A DNA stretch of 64,000 nt from Helicobacter suis. Its GTDB lineage: Bacteria > Campylobacterota > Campylobacteria > Campylobacterales > Helicobacteraceae. The translations under genes were made by a program, and so were the position numbers. Under the pieces are notes generated by a model. It was not told the DNA's origin and did not search any database. It worked only from the letters and a program-made list of their open reading frames with translations. Where the stretch lies: positions 1-64,000 of the forward strand of contig NZ_CABIKE010000005.1 in assembly GCF_902196135.1 (NCBI RefSeq), given 5' to 3'. Shown piece after piece: positions 36,208 to 46,924 of the stretch. The first letter of the stretch is position 1, and the number at the start of each line of letters is the position of its first letter.

Positions 36208-37383
36208 TTAAAGTCGTTGTATAAGCATGGCAACTGCTTCGCCTCCACCAATGCACAAGCAGGCAACACCTAAGTGTTTGTCATGTTTGTGCAATGCGTG
36301 TACTAAAGTGGTGAGTAGCCGCGCCCCACTAGCTCCGATGGGATGTCCTAAAGCAATTGCTCCACCATGCACATTAACCTGTTCATCTTTTAAGCCTAAT
36401 TCTCTTTGGGTCAAAATCCCTACCACAGCAAAAGCCTCGCTAATTTCATACAAATCAATATCGCTAGGTTTCTTATGATTTTTTTCTAAAAGATTTTTGA
36501 TAGCTGGAGCTGGAGCAACGGGGAAAAGATGGGGATCGTGGCTAAAAGAATTGTAGTCTATAATCTTTGCTAGGGGCTTACTAGAAGTGTCTTTTTCTAG
36601 CTCCTTGCTTGCTAATATGAGCATGCTCGCTCCATCGCTAATTTTACTAGCATTAAAGGCAGTGATTGTCCCCTTTTTCTCAAAAGCTGGCTTGAGTTTT
36701 AAGGCTTTCTCAAAGTCTACTCTACCCGGTTCCTCATCTACACTAACTAGCACCTCTGCTTTTTTAGTTTTAACAGAAATGGGCACCATTTCCGCATCAA
36801 AGGCGTTATTTTCTATGGCCTTAAGGGCTTTTTCATAGCTTTGTTTAGCAAAGGCATCTTGTTCTGCACGGCTCAGCTGGTGATTTTTAGCACAGCCTTC
36901 AGCAAAATTACCCATAAAGACATCTTGATAGGCATCCACCAAACCATCTTTAAATAAGCTATCTTCTAATTTAGTATCCCCCATTTTAAACCCACTCCTA
37001 CTACCCATTAACAAATGCGGGGCTAAACTCATGTTTTCCATTCCCCCCACTAAAGCCACCCGTGATCGCCCTAGAGTAATGCTATCAGCCCCTAGCATCA
37101 CCGATCGCAGACCCGATCCACAAACCTCATTGACCAACATGCACGCCACAGATTTAGGCAAGCCAGCATGCAAAGCCACCTGTCTAGCTGGGGCTTGTTT
37201 GAGTCCGGCACTAATGACATTACCTACAATGCAAGTATCTACTAAATTCGCATCAAATCCGCTTGCACTAAGTGCTTCTTTGGAAACTAAGCTTGCTAGA
37301 GTGGTGGCAGGGATGCTAGATAAAGTGCCCCCTAGTGATCCAATGGGTGAACGCTTGGCACCATAGACATAAACCTCTTGCAT
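36208..37383 (-). CDS. atoB: Acetyl-CoA C-acetyltransferase (thiolase)
   Basis: Cleaves acetoacetyl-CoA to two acetyl-CoA, the last step of acetoacetate use. The 391-aa protein has the nucleophile Cys in NEVCGSGLRS (about residue 87), the HPIGASG histidine and the second catalytic Cys in CIGGGEAVA near the C terminus. I took the ATG at 37383 (MQEVYVYGAKRSPIGSL), where AAAGG lies upstream. An in-frame start at 37434 would add an unlikely leader. It is the first gene of the operon that continues to acxB. Confidence 0.94.
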   Translation of the reverse strand: MQEVYVYGAKRSPIGSLGGTLSSIPATTLASLVSKEALSASGFDANLVDTCIVGNVISAGLKQAPARQVALHAGLPKSVACMLVNEVCGSGLRSVMLGADSITLGRSRVALVGGMENMSLAPHLLMGSRSGFKMGDTKLEDSLFKDGLVDAYQDVFMGNFAEGCAKNHQLSRAEQDAFAKQSYEKALKAIENNAFDAEMVPISVKTKKAEVLVSVDEEPGRVDFEKALKLKPAFEKKGTITAFNASKISDGASMLILASKELEKDTSSKPLAKIIDYNSFSHDPHLFPVAPAPAIKNLLEKNHKKPSDIDLYEISEAFAVVGILTQRELGLKDEQVNVHGGAIALGHPIGASGARLLTTLVHALHKHDKHLGVACLCIGGGEAVAMLIQRL

Positions 37384-37411
37384 GTCTGCCTTTCTATAAT
37401 CAAAGTGTAAT

Positions 37412-37417
37412 ATTATA
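37412..37417 (-). promoter_or_regulatory. Candidate -10 box (TATAAT) for the thiolase-sco-acx operon
   Basis: On the minus strand TATAAT reads 37417-37412, about 29 bases before the thiolase start. It is the only strong -10 between proC and the thiolase. The seven following genes are tightly spaced and lack comparable internal promoters. Confidence 0.55.
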
Positions 37418-37494
37418 GTATAGAGAGGTAACAAATTTGGTTAATGATGAAAAGTACAGACTATTTTCTGGTTAAGAGTAAAAGCGTGGAGATT

Positions 37495-38265
37495 TTAGCG
37501 GTATTTATTAACCGCAGCATGGCAGGCTTGTATTAACGCTCCTCTCACCCCTCTATCTTCTAGTACGCTTAGACCCTCAATACTCGCTCCTCCTGGGGTA
37601 CAAATAGCGGTGGTGATGTCTTGGGGGCTTTGTGTGGTTAGTAAAGAGGCAAAGCCTTCAAAGCTTTTTTGTACAAGTCTAAATGCCTGTTTATAAGAAA
37701 GCCCTTCTCTAACCCCTGCATCAATAAGGCCTTGGGCTACTAAACTTAAAAAAGCTAAAGAACTCCCATTGGTAGCCATAGAAGCATCTATTAGATATTC
37801 TTTATCCACAGCAACAACTGAGCCAAAACATTCTAAAAGGGCTGTTAGTTCTTGGGTTTGTGGGGCATTCATAGGCTCTATGTACATAGTTGTAGCAGAC
37901 AAACCCATAAAAGCGGCAATATTGGGCATAAAGCGCACAAATGCATTAGCAGTAAGATGTTGTTTAAGTGTTGCAATGCTAACACCGGCTAAGGCGCTTA
38001 AAACAGCGTTGGCCACACCGGTGTAGGTGAATTGGTTTAAAGCATGGGGTTTAAGGGTTAAAAAAACCACCATATCCTCTATACAAATGGTGTTACAGGC
38101 TTTGAGTTTGATGAAATCCAAACCTTCTTGTTTTAAAAAGGGTTCAATATTAGCAGGATTTCTACCGGCAATTATGATGTTATGTTGCGGGTTTAAGAAA
38201 GCGCGCATGCCTTTTAAAATGGCCTGAGTCATGTGGCCATAACCAATAAAGAGTAAATTATTCAT
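37495..38265 (-). CDS. proC: Pyrroline-5-carboxylate reductase
   Basis: ProC reduces pyrroline-5-carboxylate to proline with NAD(P)H, the final step of proline synthesis. The 256-aa protein has the N-terminal Rossmann motif [12 protein letters not shown], where family members have GxGxMxx[10 protein letters not shown], and a C-terminal [14 protein letters not shown] segment close to the family signature. It overlaps the end of the fliW gene by 8 bases, so the two are translationally coupled. Confidence 0.92.
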   Translation of the reverse strand: MNNLLFIGYGHMTQAILKGMRAFLNPQHNIIIAGRNPANIEPFLKQEGLDFIKLKACNTICIEDMVVFLTLKPHALNQFTYTGVANAVLSALAGVSIATLKQHLTANAFVRFMPNIAAFMGLSATTMYIEPMNAPQTQELTALLECFGSVVAVDKEYLIDASMATNGSSLAFLSLVAQGLIDAGVREGLSYKQAFRLVQKSFEGFASLLTTQSPQDITTAICTPGGASIEGLSVLEDRGVRGALIQACHAAVNKYR

Positions 38266-38662
38266 GGACGGGCTGCTTTTCTTGGTAAAAGTTAGAAATT
38301 TTTTCAGAGATTTGATAGCGGGGGTATTTGGTGCTATCTAAAATAACTTGAGCCATGAGTTGGTGATCAAAATTAAAGACTAGAGGCGCTAGAAAATTAA
38401 TGGTAGATTCTTTAAGGGGGGTTTTAATGACCATGATGTTGGCGATCAAAATATTTTTGGCTGTATCTAAATTAAGTAGAAGTTGCAAGGCTAGGGGGAT
38501 TTCAAATTCATAAGCGCGCAGGGCAAAGGGATTAACTAAAGTAAAAGTGGGCGTGGGTGCATCTGTATTACGCAAGCGCATAAAAATCTCATCAATTTTT
38601 TCTAAGTCCATTGTATGAACATGTTCAAAACCCAAAATAGGGGATTTTACACTAAAATGCAT
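38258..38662 (-). CDS. fliW: Flagellar assembly factor FliW
   Basis: FliW binds flagellin and the regulator CsrA, coupling flagellin export to its translation. The 134-aa protein shows family features: [12 protein letters not shown] at the start, [17 protein letters not shown], an [24 protein letters not shown] strand region and YPRYQIS near the end. H. pylori has two FliW paralogues. The adjacency to bamD, lon and tyrA suggests this corresponds to the HP1377 copy. Confidence 0.88.
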   Translation of the reverse strand: MHFSVKSPILGFEHVHTMDLEKIDEIFMRLRNTDAPTPTFTLVNPFALRAYEFEIPLALQLLLNLDTAKNILIANIMVIKTPLKESTINFLAPLVFNFDHQLMAQVILDSTKYPRYQISEKISNFYQEKQPVHE

Positions 38663-38755
38663 CCCAGTCCTTGAAATAATTTATGCGCTTGGTTTATTAA
38701 GGATTTTACTACAATCCACACCGAAAAATCAATTAGTAACCTATGGGATTTTTGG

Positions 38756-38761
38756 TATAAT
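38756..38761 (+). promoter_or_regulatory. Candidate -10 box (TATAAT) for bamD-lon-tyrA
   Basis: TATAAT at 38756-38761 lies 29 bases before the bamD ATG, in the divergent gap with fliW. No strong -35 is visible, as usual in Helicobacter. Confidence 0.6.
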
Positions 38762-38790
38762 GGTGGTTTCTAAGCAAATTAAGGAATGAA

Positions 38791-39432
38791 ATGCGTGTAT
38801 TTTGGTGTTCACTGGCTTTTACAATCCTGTTTTTAGGGTGTGCTAAAAAGGCTAAAGAATCCATCTATAACCGCCCGGCAATCTTTTGGTATCAGGGTAT
38901 TTTGCGTGAAATTTTATTCTTAAACTTAGAAACAGCGGATAATTACTACTCGTCTTTACAAAGCGAACATATCAATTCGCCCCTAGTGCCAGATGCCATG
39001 ATTGCCTTAGGGCAAGCCCATTTGAAAAAGAAAGAGTTTGTATTGGCTGAGTACTATTTTGATGAATATATCAAGAGATTTGGTAATCAAAGTAATATTG
39101 ATTATTTGAAGTTTTTAAAGTTGCAAGCCCGCTACTATGCCTTTAAAAACCACAGCAAGGATCAAGAATTCATGTCTAATACACTTGGTATGTTAAATGA
39201 CTTTGTGGACAAATACCCCAATAGCCGCTTTCTTAATCAGGTAGAATACATGCAAGTTAAGTTTATTTTAGGGCAAAATGAGCTTAACCGCGCAATTGCT
39301 AATGTGTATCGCAAGCGCCACCAAAAAGAGGGGGTCAAGCGTTACATGGAACGCGTAGATGAGGTTTTAGAAAAAGAAACACATCCCAAGAGATCTTACA
39401 TGCCTTGGTATGTGGCAATATTTAACTGGTAA
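38791..39432 (+). CDS. bamD: Outer membrane assembly lipoprotein BamD
   Basis: BamD is a lipoprotein of the BAM complex that inserts beta-barrel proteins into the outer membrane. The 213-aa precursor has a short signal peptide ending in the lipobox LFLGC (lipidated Cys near residue 17), followed by tetratricopeptide-like helices ([34 protein letters not shown]). It corresponds to H. pylori HP1378 (annotated ComL), which likewise precedes lon. The lon gene starts within 10 bases of its stop. Confidence 0.9.
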   Translation: MRVFWCSLAFTILFLGCAKKAKESIYNRPAIFWYQGILREILFLNLETADNYYSSLQSEHINSPLVPDAMIALGQAHLKKKEFVLAEYYFDEYIKRFGNQSNIDYLKFLKLQARYYAFKNHSKDQEFMSNTLGMLNDFVDKYPNSRFLNQVEYMQVKFILGQNELNRAIANVYRKRHQKEGVKRYMERVDEVLEKETHPKRSYMPWYVAIFNW

Positions 39433-39440
39433 GGGTGAAA

Positions 39441-41831
39441 ATGACAGATAAGTTTCCCAGCGTTGTACCTGTAATCATTGAAGAGGATACCTTTATGTAT
39501 CCTTTCATGATTGCACCTATTTTTATCCATAGTGAAGCTAATATTAAAGCGGCTAATAAAGCAACTCAAGAAAAAAACGATCTTGTCTTTGTAAGTTGTG
39601 TGAAAGCCAACCACGATGGCTTAGATCAAAATAAGTTTTATGATGTGGGGGTGATTGGTTCGATTGTGCGCAAAGTGGTTTTACCAGATAATCGCATGAA
39701 AATTTTGTTTCAAGGGATTTGTAAAGGAAAAGTGTTGGGCATTGAGTCTCAAGACCCTTTAGAGGCGATGGTAGATGTTATCACTTATAAGGAATATGAT
39801 ACCGATAAAATCAATGCGATGGTTGATATTTTAAAAGAAAAAGTGGCCAATTTAGCCAATATCAGCCAGTTTTTTCCACCGGATTTACTCAAAGCCATTG
39901 ATGATAATAGCGATCCAAACCGCATTGTTGATTTAGTAGCCTCTGCCTTGCGTCTTAAAAAAGATCAGTCCTATGCTCTTTTTGCTAACGATGATACGGA
40001 ATGGCGTTTGTTAAATCTCATTGATTTAGTGATGGAGGAGATTAAAACCCAAAAATTACAAAAAGAGATTAAAAGCAAGGTGCATAGCAAAATGGAGCAG
40101 GTTAACAAGGAGTATTTCCTTAAAGAACAGCTTAAACAAATCCAAAAAGAACTAGGGATTGATAAGCAACGCGATGAGGAAATCCAAGAATACACCCAAA
40201 GACTCAATGCTATCGAGCCTTTTATCACTAAAGAAATACACAAGGAAATTAAAAAACAAATTGAACGACTCAGCCGTATCCACCAAGATAGTTCAGATGT
40301 GGGGATTTTGCAAAATTACATTGAATGGGTACTAGATATTCCTTTTGGGCAATATAGCCAAAAAAAGCTCTCCATTAAGGAGGTAGAAAAACAACTCAAT
40401 ATCGATCACTACAGCCTAGAAAAACCCAAAGAGCGCATCGTGGAATATTTTGCCACAATGGAATTATTGCGCTTAAGAAAACAGGAAAATAAGGATATTA
40501 AGGGTACGATTTTATGTTTTTATGGCCCGCCTGGTGTGGGTAAAACAAGCTTAGCTAATTCCATCGCGAAGGCCATCGATCGCCCGCTTGTGCGCATCGC
40601 CTTAGGAGGGTTAGAAGATGTCAATGAGTTAAGAGGGCACCGGCGTACTTATTTGGGTTCTATGCCCGGGCGCATTGTACAGGGTTTGATTGAGGCTAAA
40701 AAGATGGATTGTGTGATGGTTTTAGATGAAATTGATAAGGTAGATAGAAGTATACGAGGCGATCCAGCTAGCGCGCTTTTAGAAATTTTAGATCCAGAAC
40801 AAAACACCAACTTTAGAGATTACTACACGAATTTTAATGTAGATCTCTCTAAGATCATTTTCATCGCTACGGCTAATGATATTGCTACTATCCCCGCTCC
40901 ACTGCGCGATCGCTTAGAATTTATTAGTGTCTCTAGCTACACGCCACAGGAAAAAGAACAGATTGCAGCTAACTATCTCATTCCTCAGGAGCTTAAAAAA
41001 CATGCGCTTAAACCAACTGAGGTGGTGTTTAAACCGGAGGCCATTAAACTTTTGATTGAAAAATACACCCGCGAGGCTGGGGTAAGAGGTTTGCGGCGCA
41101 CGATTGCTACGATCATGCGCAAATGTGCTAAAAAGATTTTACACACCAAACAAGAAGATGAAAAGAAAAGAGGCAGAAAAATCACAATCACAGAGGAAAA
41201 TATCCCTGAGTTCTTAGACAAAATTGTTTTTGAGATCGATCCGATAGATAAAGAGGATGCGATAGGAATTGTCAACGGTTTAGCATGGACAAGTGTAGGC
41301 GGGGATGTACTAAAAATTGAAGCGATTAAAATCAAAGGCAAGGGTAATTTAAAACTAACAGGGAGTTTAGGCGAGGTGATGAAAGAATCGGCTTATATCG
41401 CACATTCTGTGGTTAAATTGCTCTTAGATGAGGAAGTGATCAACGCTAAGAAGAAAAAAGCCAAAGAGAGTAAAATTTATAATCTCTATGATATTCATTT
41501 GCATGTACCCGAAGGGGCAACCCCTAAAGATGGCCCTAGTGCGGGTATTACAATGGCTACTAGTATTGCCTCTATCTTGTGTGAGAAAAAGGTACGCTCA
41601 GATGTGGCAATGACAGGAGAATTAACTTTAAGCGGGCGGGTACTACCTATTGGTGGGCTTAAAGAAAAACTCATTGCTAGTTTTAAGGCTGGTATTAAAA
41701 CTGCCTTGATTCCTGAGAAAAACTACAAAAGAGACCTTAAAGATATTCCACAGGAAGTCCAAGATCACATGGAAATTAAAGCGGTGCAGACAATTGAAGA
41801 TGTTTTAAGCGTTGCTTTGATCAATCATTAA
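39441..41831 (+). CDS. lon: ATP-dependent protease Lon
   Basis: Lon degrades misfolded and regulatory proteins. The domains run: N-terminal substrate-binding domain ([21 protein letters not shown]), coiled-coil linker, AAA+ module with Walker [13 protein letters not shown] and Walker [10 protein letters not shown], and the C-terminal Ser-Lys protease with [10 protein letters not shown] and a [10 protein letters not shown] segment. About 796 residues. I chose the ATG at 39441, with AAGGG at the proper distance, over an in-frame GTG two codons earlier. The stop codon shares a base with the tyrA start. Confidence 0.96.
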   Translation: MTDKFPSVVPVIIEEDTFMYPFMIAPIFIHSEANIKAANKATQEKNDLVFVSCVKANHDGLDQNKFYDVGVIGSIVRKVVLPDNRMKILFQGICKGKVLGIESQDPLEAMVDVITYKEYDTDKINAMVDILKEKVANLANISQFFPPDLLKAIDDNSDPNRIVDLVASALRLKKDQSYALFANDDTEWRLLNLIDLVMEEIKTQKLQKEIKSKVHSKMEQVNKEYFLKEQLKQIQKELGIDKQRDEEIQEYTQRLNAIEPFITKEIHKEIKKQIERLSRIHQDSSDVGILQNYIEWVLDIPFGQYSQKKLSIKEVEKQLNIDHYSLEKPKERIVEYFATMELLRLRKQENKDIKGTILCFYGPPGVGKTSLANSIAKAIDRPLVRIALGGLEDVNELRGHRRTYLGSMPGRIVQGLIEAKKMDCVMVLDEIDKVDRSIRGDPASALLEILDPEQNTNFRDYYTNFNVDLSKIIFIATANDIATIPAPLRDRLEFISVSSYTPQEKEQIAANYLIPQELKKHALKPTEVVFKPEAIKLLIEKYTREAGVRGLRRTIATIMRKCAKKILHTKQEDEKKRGRKITITEENIPEFLDKIVFEIDPIDKEDAIGIVNGLAWTSVGGDVLKIEAIKIKGKGNLKLTGSLGEVMKESAYIAHSVVKLLLDEEVINAKKKKAKESKIYNLYDIHLHVPEGATPKDGPSAGITMATSIASILCEKKVRSDVAMTGELTLSGRVLPIGGLKEKLIASFKAGIKTALIPEKNYKRDLKDIPQEVQDHMEIKAVQTIEDVLSVALINH

Positions 41832-42664
41832 TGCAAGTTGGTATTATCGGGCTAGGTTTAATGGGGGGGTCGATGGGGCTAGCCTTGCAGGAGGTGCGCG
41901 CACAACTAGGTATCAAGCGCATTTTAGGCTATGATAATAATCCCTTACATGCACAAATGGCGCTTAATCTTGGGCTAGTAGAGGAGTGTGTAGACTTAGT
42001 GAGTATTAAGACATGCCAAGTGCTTTTTTTGGCCATTCCTTTAGACGGGATTATTCAAAGCTTGCAACAATTAGAAGTGAATCAAGAAACAACCATTATT
42101 GAATTAGGCGGGGCTAAGATGCAAATTATTAAATCTATTCCGCCTAAAATCCGCTCACAGGTTATCACTAGCCACCCTATGTGTGGGACGGAGTTTTATG
42201 GTCCAAAGGCTGCGCTAAAAGGGTTATACCGCAATAAAATTGTCATCTTAGTAGATTGTGAGCAAAATAAAGCCAAACACCTAGAACGGGCTAAGGATAT
42301 TTTTAGCGCCATTGGCATGCAAATGGTAGAAATGGACGCACAAGCTCATGATAGCCATATTTCTTTTGTAAGCCACTTACCCCATGTGATTAGTTATGCA
42401 TTGGCTAATGTTGTACTCTCTCAAAAAAGCCCACAAACTATTTTATCTTTAGCTGCAGGCGGATTTAAGGACATGAGCAGGCTTTCTAAAAGTTCGCCTA
42501 TCATGTGGAAAAGCGTGTTTAAACAAAACCAACAGCATATTTTAGAGGCTATGGATATTTTTATTAAAGAGATCAATCACGCTAAATCTATGTTAGAAAA
42601 ACAAGACTATGAGGCCATGCAAGAGTGGATGGCATGTGCTAACAAATTACAAGAATTCATGTAG
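41831..42664 (+). CDS. tyrA: Prephenate dehydrogenase
   Basis: TyrA oxidatively decarboxylates prephenate to 4-hydroxyphenylpyruvate on the tyrosine pathway. The 277-aa protein has the NAD-binding GLGLMGGSMGLAL at its N terminus, SHPMCGTEFYGPKAA and the SFVSHLPHVISYALA helix, all characteristic of the family. It contains a G7 run within the GG codons of the nucleotide-binding loop, a possible slippage site but intact here. The lon-tyrA order matches H. pylori HP1379-HP1380. Confidence 0.93.
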   Translation: MQVGIIGLGLMGGSMGLALQEVRAQLGIKRILGYDNNPLHAQMALNLGLVEECVDLVSIKTCQVLFLAIPLDGIIQSLQQLEVNQETTIIELGGAKMQIIKSIPPKIRSQVITSHPMCGTEFYGPKAALKGLYRNKIVILVDCEQNKAKHLERAKDIFSAIGMQMVEMDAQAHDSHISFVSHLPHVISYALANVVLSQKSPQTILSLAAGGFKDMSRLSKSSPIMWKSVFKQNQQHILEAMDIFIKEINHAKSMLEKQDYEAMQEWMACANKLQEFM

Positions 42665-42671
42665 GAGTATT

Positions 42672-42938
42672 ATGCAAGCCCAGTTAATGAAACTAGCCAT
42701 TGAGACCTACAAAATTACCTTGATGATTTCTTTACCCGTTTTGTTAGTGGGTCTAGTGGTGGGGCTACTTGTAAGCATTTTTCAAGCCACCACCCAGATT
42801 AATGAGATGACTCTTTCTTTCGTGCCTAAGATTTTAGCCGTGATTGCCGTGATTATTTTAACAATGCCTTGGATGTTAAACATGCTCTTAGACTACACCT
42901 CCACCCTTTTTAAACTCATTCCTAAAATTATTTCTTAA
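42672..42938 (+). CDS. fliQ: Flagellar type III export protein FliQ
   Basis: An 88-aa inner-membrane component of the flagellar export gate with two transmembrane helices (about residues 15-37 and 50-72) and the family segment STFQATTQINEMTL-type loop (IFQATTQINEMTLSFVPKI). The frame opens at 42609, but the ATG at 42672, with AGGAG upstream, gives the standard length and N terminus MQAQLMKLAIETYKITL. It follows tyrA by seven bases and precedes murB by nine, as in the H. pylori fliQ-murB pair. Confidence 0.94.
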   Translation: MQAQLMKLAIETYKITLMISLPVLLVGLVVGLLVSIFQATTQINEMTLSFVPKILAVIAVIILTMPWMLNMLLDYTSTLFKLIPKIIS

Positions 42939-42947
42939 AATTTTCCC

Positions 42948-43721
42948 ATGGAAGTGATAGATTTTTCCCGGTATTCTAGTGTCAAGATCGGGAGTAAGGT
43001 TAAAGTGAGGGTGATTAGGCAATGTGGGGATTATGCGGGCTTATTCATCATAGGTTTAGCCAATAATCTTTTAGTCTCCTCTAAGGCTAAAGATTTGGCT
43101 ATGTTAGATACCTGCTTTGATTACATTATAGATTGTGGTTCTTATATAGAAGTGGGCGCACGCACTAGCGCGCAAAAACTCTTTGGTTATTTTAGAGATC
43201 ATAATTTATATGGGCTAGAATTTTTAGGGGCATTGCCCGGTAGCGTGGGGGGGCTTGTTAAGATGAATGCGGGCATGAAAACTTATGAATTTAAAGATAT
43301 TTTATTAGAGGCTAATATTAATGGTAAGTGGTTAGGGGTAGAAGAACTGCATTTGACCTATCGTTCTAGCCAGATTGTAGGTGTTATTTTTAAAGTGCGC
43401 TTGAAAAAGATCCCGGGTTTTCGTATAGAAGTGCTTAAAGCGTGCATGATCATGCGTAAAAACCACCCTAAAAAGCCTAGTTTTGGGAGTTGTTTTAAAA
43501 ACCCACCCGGAGATTTTGCGGGGCGATTACTAGAAATGGCTGGGTTAAGAGGTTTTAATTTAGAGCATGTGGGTTTTGCAAACACCCATGCTAACTTTTT
43601 AATTAATCTAGGGGGCGCTCACTTTGAGGAAGCCATAAAACTCATTACCTTAGCCAAAGAGCGCGTTTTAAACGCCTTTGGCATCACCTTAGAAGAAGAA
43701 GTGTGTATAGTAGGTCTTTAA
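42948..43721 (+). CDS. murB: UDP-N-acetylenolpyruvoylglucosamine reductase
   Basis: MurB reduces the enolpyruvyl group to form UDP-MurNAc for peptidoglycan synthesis, using FAD and NADPH. The 257-aa protein is the short Helicobacter type with the FAD-binding LPGSVGGLVKMNAGMK, PSFGSCFKNPPGDFAGRLLE carrying the catalytic Ser region, and the C-terminal HANFLINLGGAHFEE. The ATG lies nine bases after fliQ. Confidence 0.93.
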   Translation: MEVIDFSRYSSVKIGSKVKVRVIRQCGDYAGLFIIGLANNLLVSSKAKDLAMLDTCFDYIIDCGSYIEVGARTSAQKLFGYFRDHNLYGLEFLGALPGSVGGLVKMNAGMKTYEFKDILLEANINGKWLGVEELHLTYRSSQIVGVIFKVRLKKIPGFRIEVLKACMIMRKNHPKKPSFGSCFKNPPGDFAGRLLEMAGLRGFNLEHVGFANTHANFLINLGGAHFEEAIKLITLAKERVLNAFGITLEEEVCIVGL

Positions 43722-43729
43722 AATTACCT

Positions 43730-45088
43730 CTAATTAAGTGTTTCTAATTCCTCAGGCGATAAATCTTGATAAAAACGCTCCAAATGAAAGTCAACGCCTA
43801 AATATTGCGTAATTTCTTGAGAGTCCACTAACGCATTTTCTAAACAGCTGGTTGCGCCCGGGGAGGGAGTCATGTTAAAAGTAATGCCCTGATGAGTCAT
43901 CACCTTTTTTTCGCCTAATTCTAATTTTTTCTTGGTGCGATCCAACACCTGAGGGCGTACTTCACCAAATCCATGTGCATAATGCAAATCGCTTAAAGAC
44001 AAAGAAGGGATGATCTTACGCGCGTCGTTTAAGAATTTGCGTTTACCGATGTAGGGGATTTCAAAAACCATGTTTTTAAACACATAATTTCTAATATCTT
44101 TTTCAGAGAAAAGATCAAAAACAATGCCCAAAACATCTTTATTACAATCCATTTTAAAAAGCTCCCAACTAATTCCCCCAAAGAGACATTTATTGCGCTC
44201 TAACTTAGGCATAGCTAAAGCGGTGGGCCCAATGCGGGTTTTTCCTTTAATCACCACATCTGGATCGCCATGCAAAGCAGCAAAGGGGAGTTTAGGGTTT
44301 TGCACGGTATAAACCTTACCGCGTAGTAAATCAGGCACAAAGTAAAAACTCCCCGCCACAGGTAAACAACCCAAATCTAAACCATAACCCATAGACTGGG
44401 CTAATGGCAAAGAGTAAGAGCCGGCATTGACGAGTACAAATTTAGCATAGACTTCATCAGATTCATGGGAAATAAGCGCCCAATCGCCTAAGCGTTTTTC
44501 AATTTTTTTAACCTTGAAGTTAAAGAATACATGGTTTTGAGGCTTAATTTGCATGGCCTCCTCCACAAAGTTTTGGCTTAAAAGAGCAAAATTCATCGCA
44601 CACCAATCTTTTTCAAACCCACTTCCCACCACATTTTCGGGGCGATCTAGGCCATGATCTTCAACAATCACCTTAGGTTCAATTTCTTTAATTTTAGCCT
44701 TATCAAAAAAAGTTAGTCCGGGATAAATTTCTTGGAATTCTTCATGCCGCTTAGCAATAAAGGCACATTCTTTATCGCCCACTCCAATGGCCATTTTCTG
44801 TGTTTCAAAGATCACCTTATTTTGCAGCTCTTTATTGAGCGCATAATAGCGCACTTTATAAGCGGCTAATTTAACCTTGCGCGCCTTTTGTGCTGTGTAG
44901 TTGGTTTCAATAGAGCCATCATGGATGGTTTGTGAGTTGGCTTTAGCATTAGAGCTAACTTTAGCCAACGCTCCATTTCTTTCTACAATCGCAATTCTTT
45001 TAAGATCGGTGTATTGACTTAACACCCAAAAGGCCGCACACCCAGAAACACCACCCCCCACAATCACCACATCAAACTCATTATTCAT
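43730..45088 (-). CDS. mqo: Malate:quinone oxidoreductase
   Basis: Mqo oxidises malate to oxaloacetate and passes the electrons to menaquinone at the inner membrane, replacing NAD-linked malate dehydrogenase in the Helicobacter TCA cycle. The 452-aa FAD protein begins [18 protein letters not shown] (ADP-binding Rossmann motif), has [18 protein letters not shown] and a C-terminal [18 protein letters not shown] segment. It is the counterpart of H. pylori HP0086 and keeps its neighbourhood beside the NlpC/P60 gene and rpoD. The ATG is preceded by AAAGGGAAAGC. Confidence 0.93.
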   Translation of the reverse strand: MNNEFDVVIVGGGVSGCAAFWVLSQYTDLKRIAIVERNGALAKVSSNAKANSQTIHDGSIETNYTAQKARKVKLAAYKVRYYALNKELQNKVIFETQKMAIGVGDKECAFIAKRHEEFQEIYPGLTFFDKAKIKEIEPKVIVEDHGLDRPENVVGSGFEKDWCAMNFALLSQNFVEEAMQIKPQNHVFFNFKVKKIEKRLGDWALISHESDEVYAKFVLVNAGSYSLPLAQSMGYGLDLGCLPVAGSFYFVPDLLRGKVYTVQNPKLPFAALHGDPDVVIKGKTRIGPTALAMPKLERNKCLFGGISWELFKMDCNKDVLGIVFDLFSEKDIRNYVFKNMVFEIPYIGKRKFLNDARKIIPSLSLSDLHYAHGFGEVRPQVLDRTKKKLELGEKKVMTHQGITFNMTPSPGATSCLENALVDSQEITQYLGVDFHLERFYQDLSPEELETLN

Positions 45089-45150
45089 CGCTTTCCCTTT
45101 TACGCAGAATGGCGGATTTTAGCATGTTTTATACCCAAACAATTTAACCA

Positions 45151-46467
45151 TTAGAGACTTTGGGGTGTATCGGGTAAATTAATAGCATAGTTGTATAAAT
45201 CTGACATGCCCCGTATGCGATCAATGAGTAAATTTGAATGGGCTAATAACCCTTGGTGTTCTTTACCCAATTTAAGGGTTGTGATCACCGCTTTACCAAT
45301 ATTATAGGTGTGTTTTTTAGATAGCCTAGAGACAGAGATAGCCCACACATTATGCGCAACAATGGCTCTTCTGTGGCGTACGCCTAAATAAAGCATGATA
45401 TGCCCCTTGAGCCAAAGAATGGTAGCAAAGGGGGTTGCATGTTTGATAATATAGGCTTCTTTACTTCTTGCTTTCATATGGCTTAAATCCACCATATTAT
45501 TTGCATAACGCACCTGAGCAAGGGAATTTCTAGGTAATAAAATACCAAAATTAGCAAAACTATCTCTCATAAAAGCTGAACAATCGCGGTTTTGATTGGC
45601 TCCCCCCCAGCCATATTTTTGGCCTAGCATGGTATCAATCACAGCTGCCATCACTCTAGTATTAAGAGGTCTGGGGAAAGTTGTGAATTTTTTAGAGTCC
45701 ATGTAAGTGGGGATAAGTTTAACAAATCCGTTTGTATCTTTAGCGTAGGTATAAACCCGTGTAAGCATATGGGGTACTTGGGCAAAAATTTCGCCCATGT
45801 GTGCATAGCTTACAAAATGTCTATAAGAATCGTATAAGGGGATTTTATCTTGGGTGGGAGTGAGGTAGTTTTTAAAGTTTAAAATTTCTTTGATTGTATT
45901 AGGAGTGATGCGGGCTAGATTTTCTACTTTGACCCACCCATAAACAAAACTGCTTTGGATATGTGCGTAGGTTTTAGTGGTGTTGTAATGGGTGATAAGC
46001 ACCGGCGTACCCGCAAAGATCATGGAATTTTGCCAGCGATCAAAGGGATAATCATCTTTGCTACGGTAATAAGCCATATCTGTAGGCACAGCGCGTACAG
46101 AACTATCAGTAACCACAATGGCCTTAATTGCAACGCTAGGATAATGGGCAGTATCCATACTCTTGAAAAGATCTTGCAGGGTTTTTAAATCATAAGGATC
46201 TCCTCCCTCTTTATATCCTATTGTATTTAAAGTATCTTGCATCCAAAAAACTTCTTTTTGATCTTGCATGATGGCCATATCCACCCAAGGGGAATACCAT
46301 TGTTTTAGATAAAGACTTTTAAGTTTTTTTCTAGATGGAGAGGGTAGCGTGTGCTTGGGTAAATAATAAGTGGCCTTTTGGGGGAGTTTAAGCAGATCAA
46401 GCAGGGGCTTTTCTTTGGCAGACACGCCCACACATAGCGCTAAAACAAGAAGGATTATTCTAAGCAT
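45151..46467 (-). CDS. Exported SH3 / NlpC-P60 domain protein (HP0087-type)
   Basis: A 438-aa precursor with a signal peptide ([19 protein letters not shown], cleavage after SA). An N-terminal stabilising domain and SH3-like domains follow (about residues 120-200, VVTDSSVRAVPTDMAYYRS). The C-terminal NlpC/P60 papain-like domain has the catalytic Cys in NRDCSAFMRDSFANFG, near residue 295, and the His in GHIMLYLG. Such proteins cut peptidoglycan stem peptides in the periplasm. Its start overlaps the phosphatase gene by eight bases. Confidence 0.87.
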   Translation of the reverse strand: MLRIILLVLALCVGVSAKEKPLLDLLKLPQKATYYLPKHTLPSPSRKKLKSLYLKQWYSPWVDMAIMQDQKEVFWMQDTLNTIGYKEGGDPYDLKTLQDLFKSMDTAHYPSVAIKAIVVTDSSVRAVPTDMAYYRSKDDYPFDRWQNSMIFAGTPVLITHYNTTKTYAHIQSSFVYGWVKVENLARITPNTIKEILNFKNYLTPTQDKIPLYDSYRHFVSYAHMGEIFAQVPHMLTRVYTYAKDTNGFVKLIPTYMDSKKFTTFPRPLNTRVMAAVIDTMLGQKYGWGGANQNRDCSAFMRDSFANFGILLPRNSLAQVRYANNMVDLSHMKARSKEAYIIKHATPFATILWLKGHIMLYLGVRHRRAIVAHNVWAISVSRLSKKHTYNIGKAVITTLKLGKEHQGLLAHSNLLIDRIRGMSDLYNYAINLPDTPQSL

Positions 46468-46924
46468 GGTAGCTAGAAAGCAAGGTTTTTACGCCTAGAT
46501 CAATCATTTTATAGACCTCTTCTAAATCCTTCTCTTGGGTAAAAGTATAGGGGTCTGGAATATCCACACCACCTAGCCCAAAATCCCCCAGTTTATAGAC
46601 ATGTGAGTGAACAATGTGGAGATCACTTAGGGCTTTAATATTACTAGTATCCATGACAATGATCCAATCATAAGAATTAGCTAGACTTTGCGTGATAGGC
46701 TTACTTTTAAAATGGGCGATGTTTATTCCGTGTTTTTGAGCAAGTTTAATAATGGGTGGGTGGGGCGACTGCCCTTGATGAAAAGAGGAGATGCCCGCAG
46801 CATCTACTTTTAAATCCAAGCCCTTAACCTTGATAATATGCGTAGCAATGCCCAGAGCCAGCATGGAGCGGCAAATATTGCCCAAGCATAAAAATAAAAG
46901 ACTCTGGGGCGGGGCTATCATCAA
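46460..46924 (-). CDS. Low-molecular-weight protein-tyrosine phosphatase
   Basis: A 154-aa phosphatase with the active-site loop CLGNICRS (C-x5-R) near residue 13 and the general-acid motif DPYTFTQE near residue 122 in the right order and spacing. Bacterial members dephosphorylate tyrosine kinases of polysaccharide synthesis or host proteins. No kinase is near, so the target is unknown. It is squeezed between rpoD (4-base overlap) and the NlpC/P60 gene (8-base overlap), so its translation is coupled to rpoD. I recall HP0087 and rpoD as neighbours in H. pylori, so this gene appears to be an extra insertion. Confidence 0.88.
   Translation of the reverse strand: MMIAPPQSLLFLCLGNICRSMLALGIATHIIKVKGLDLKVDAAGISSFHQGQSPHPPIIKLAQKHGINIAHFKSKPITQSLANSYDWIIVMDTSNIKALSDLHIVHSHVYKLGDFGLGGVDIPDPYTFTQEKDLEEVYKMIDLGVKTLLSSYHA

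Noticed and set aside
41860-41868. G7 tract at the start of tyrA (and a similar one in murB near 43247)
   Set aside because: They encode conserved glycine loops and both genes are intact, so no evidence of switching.
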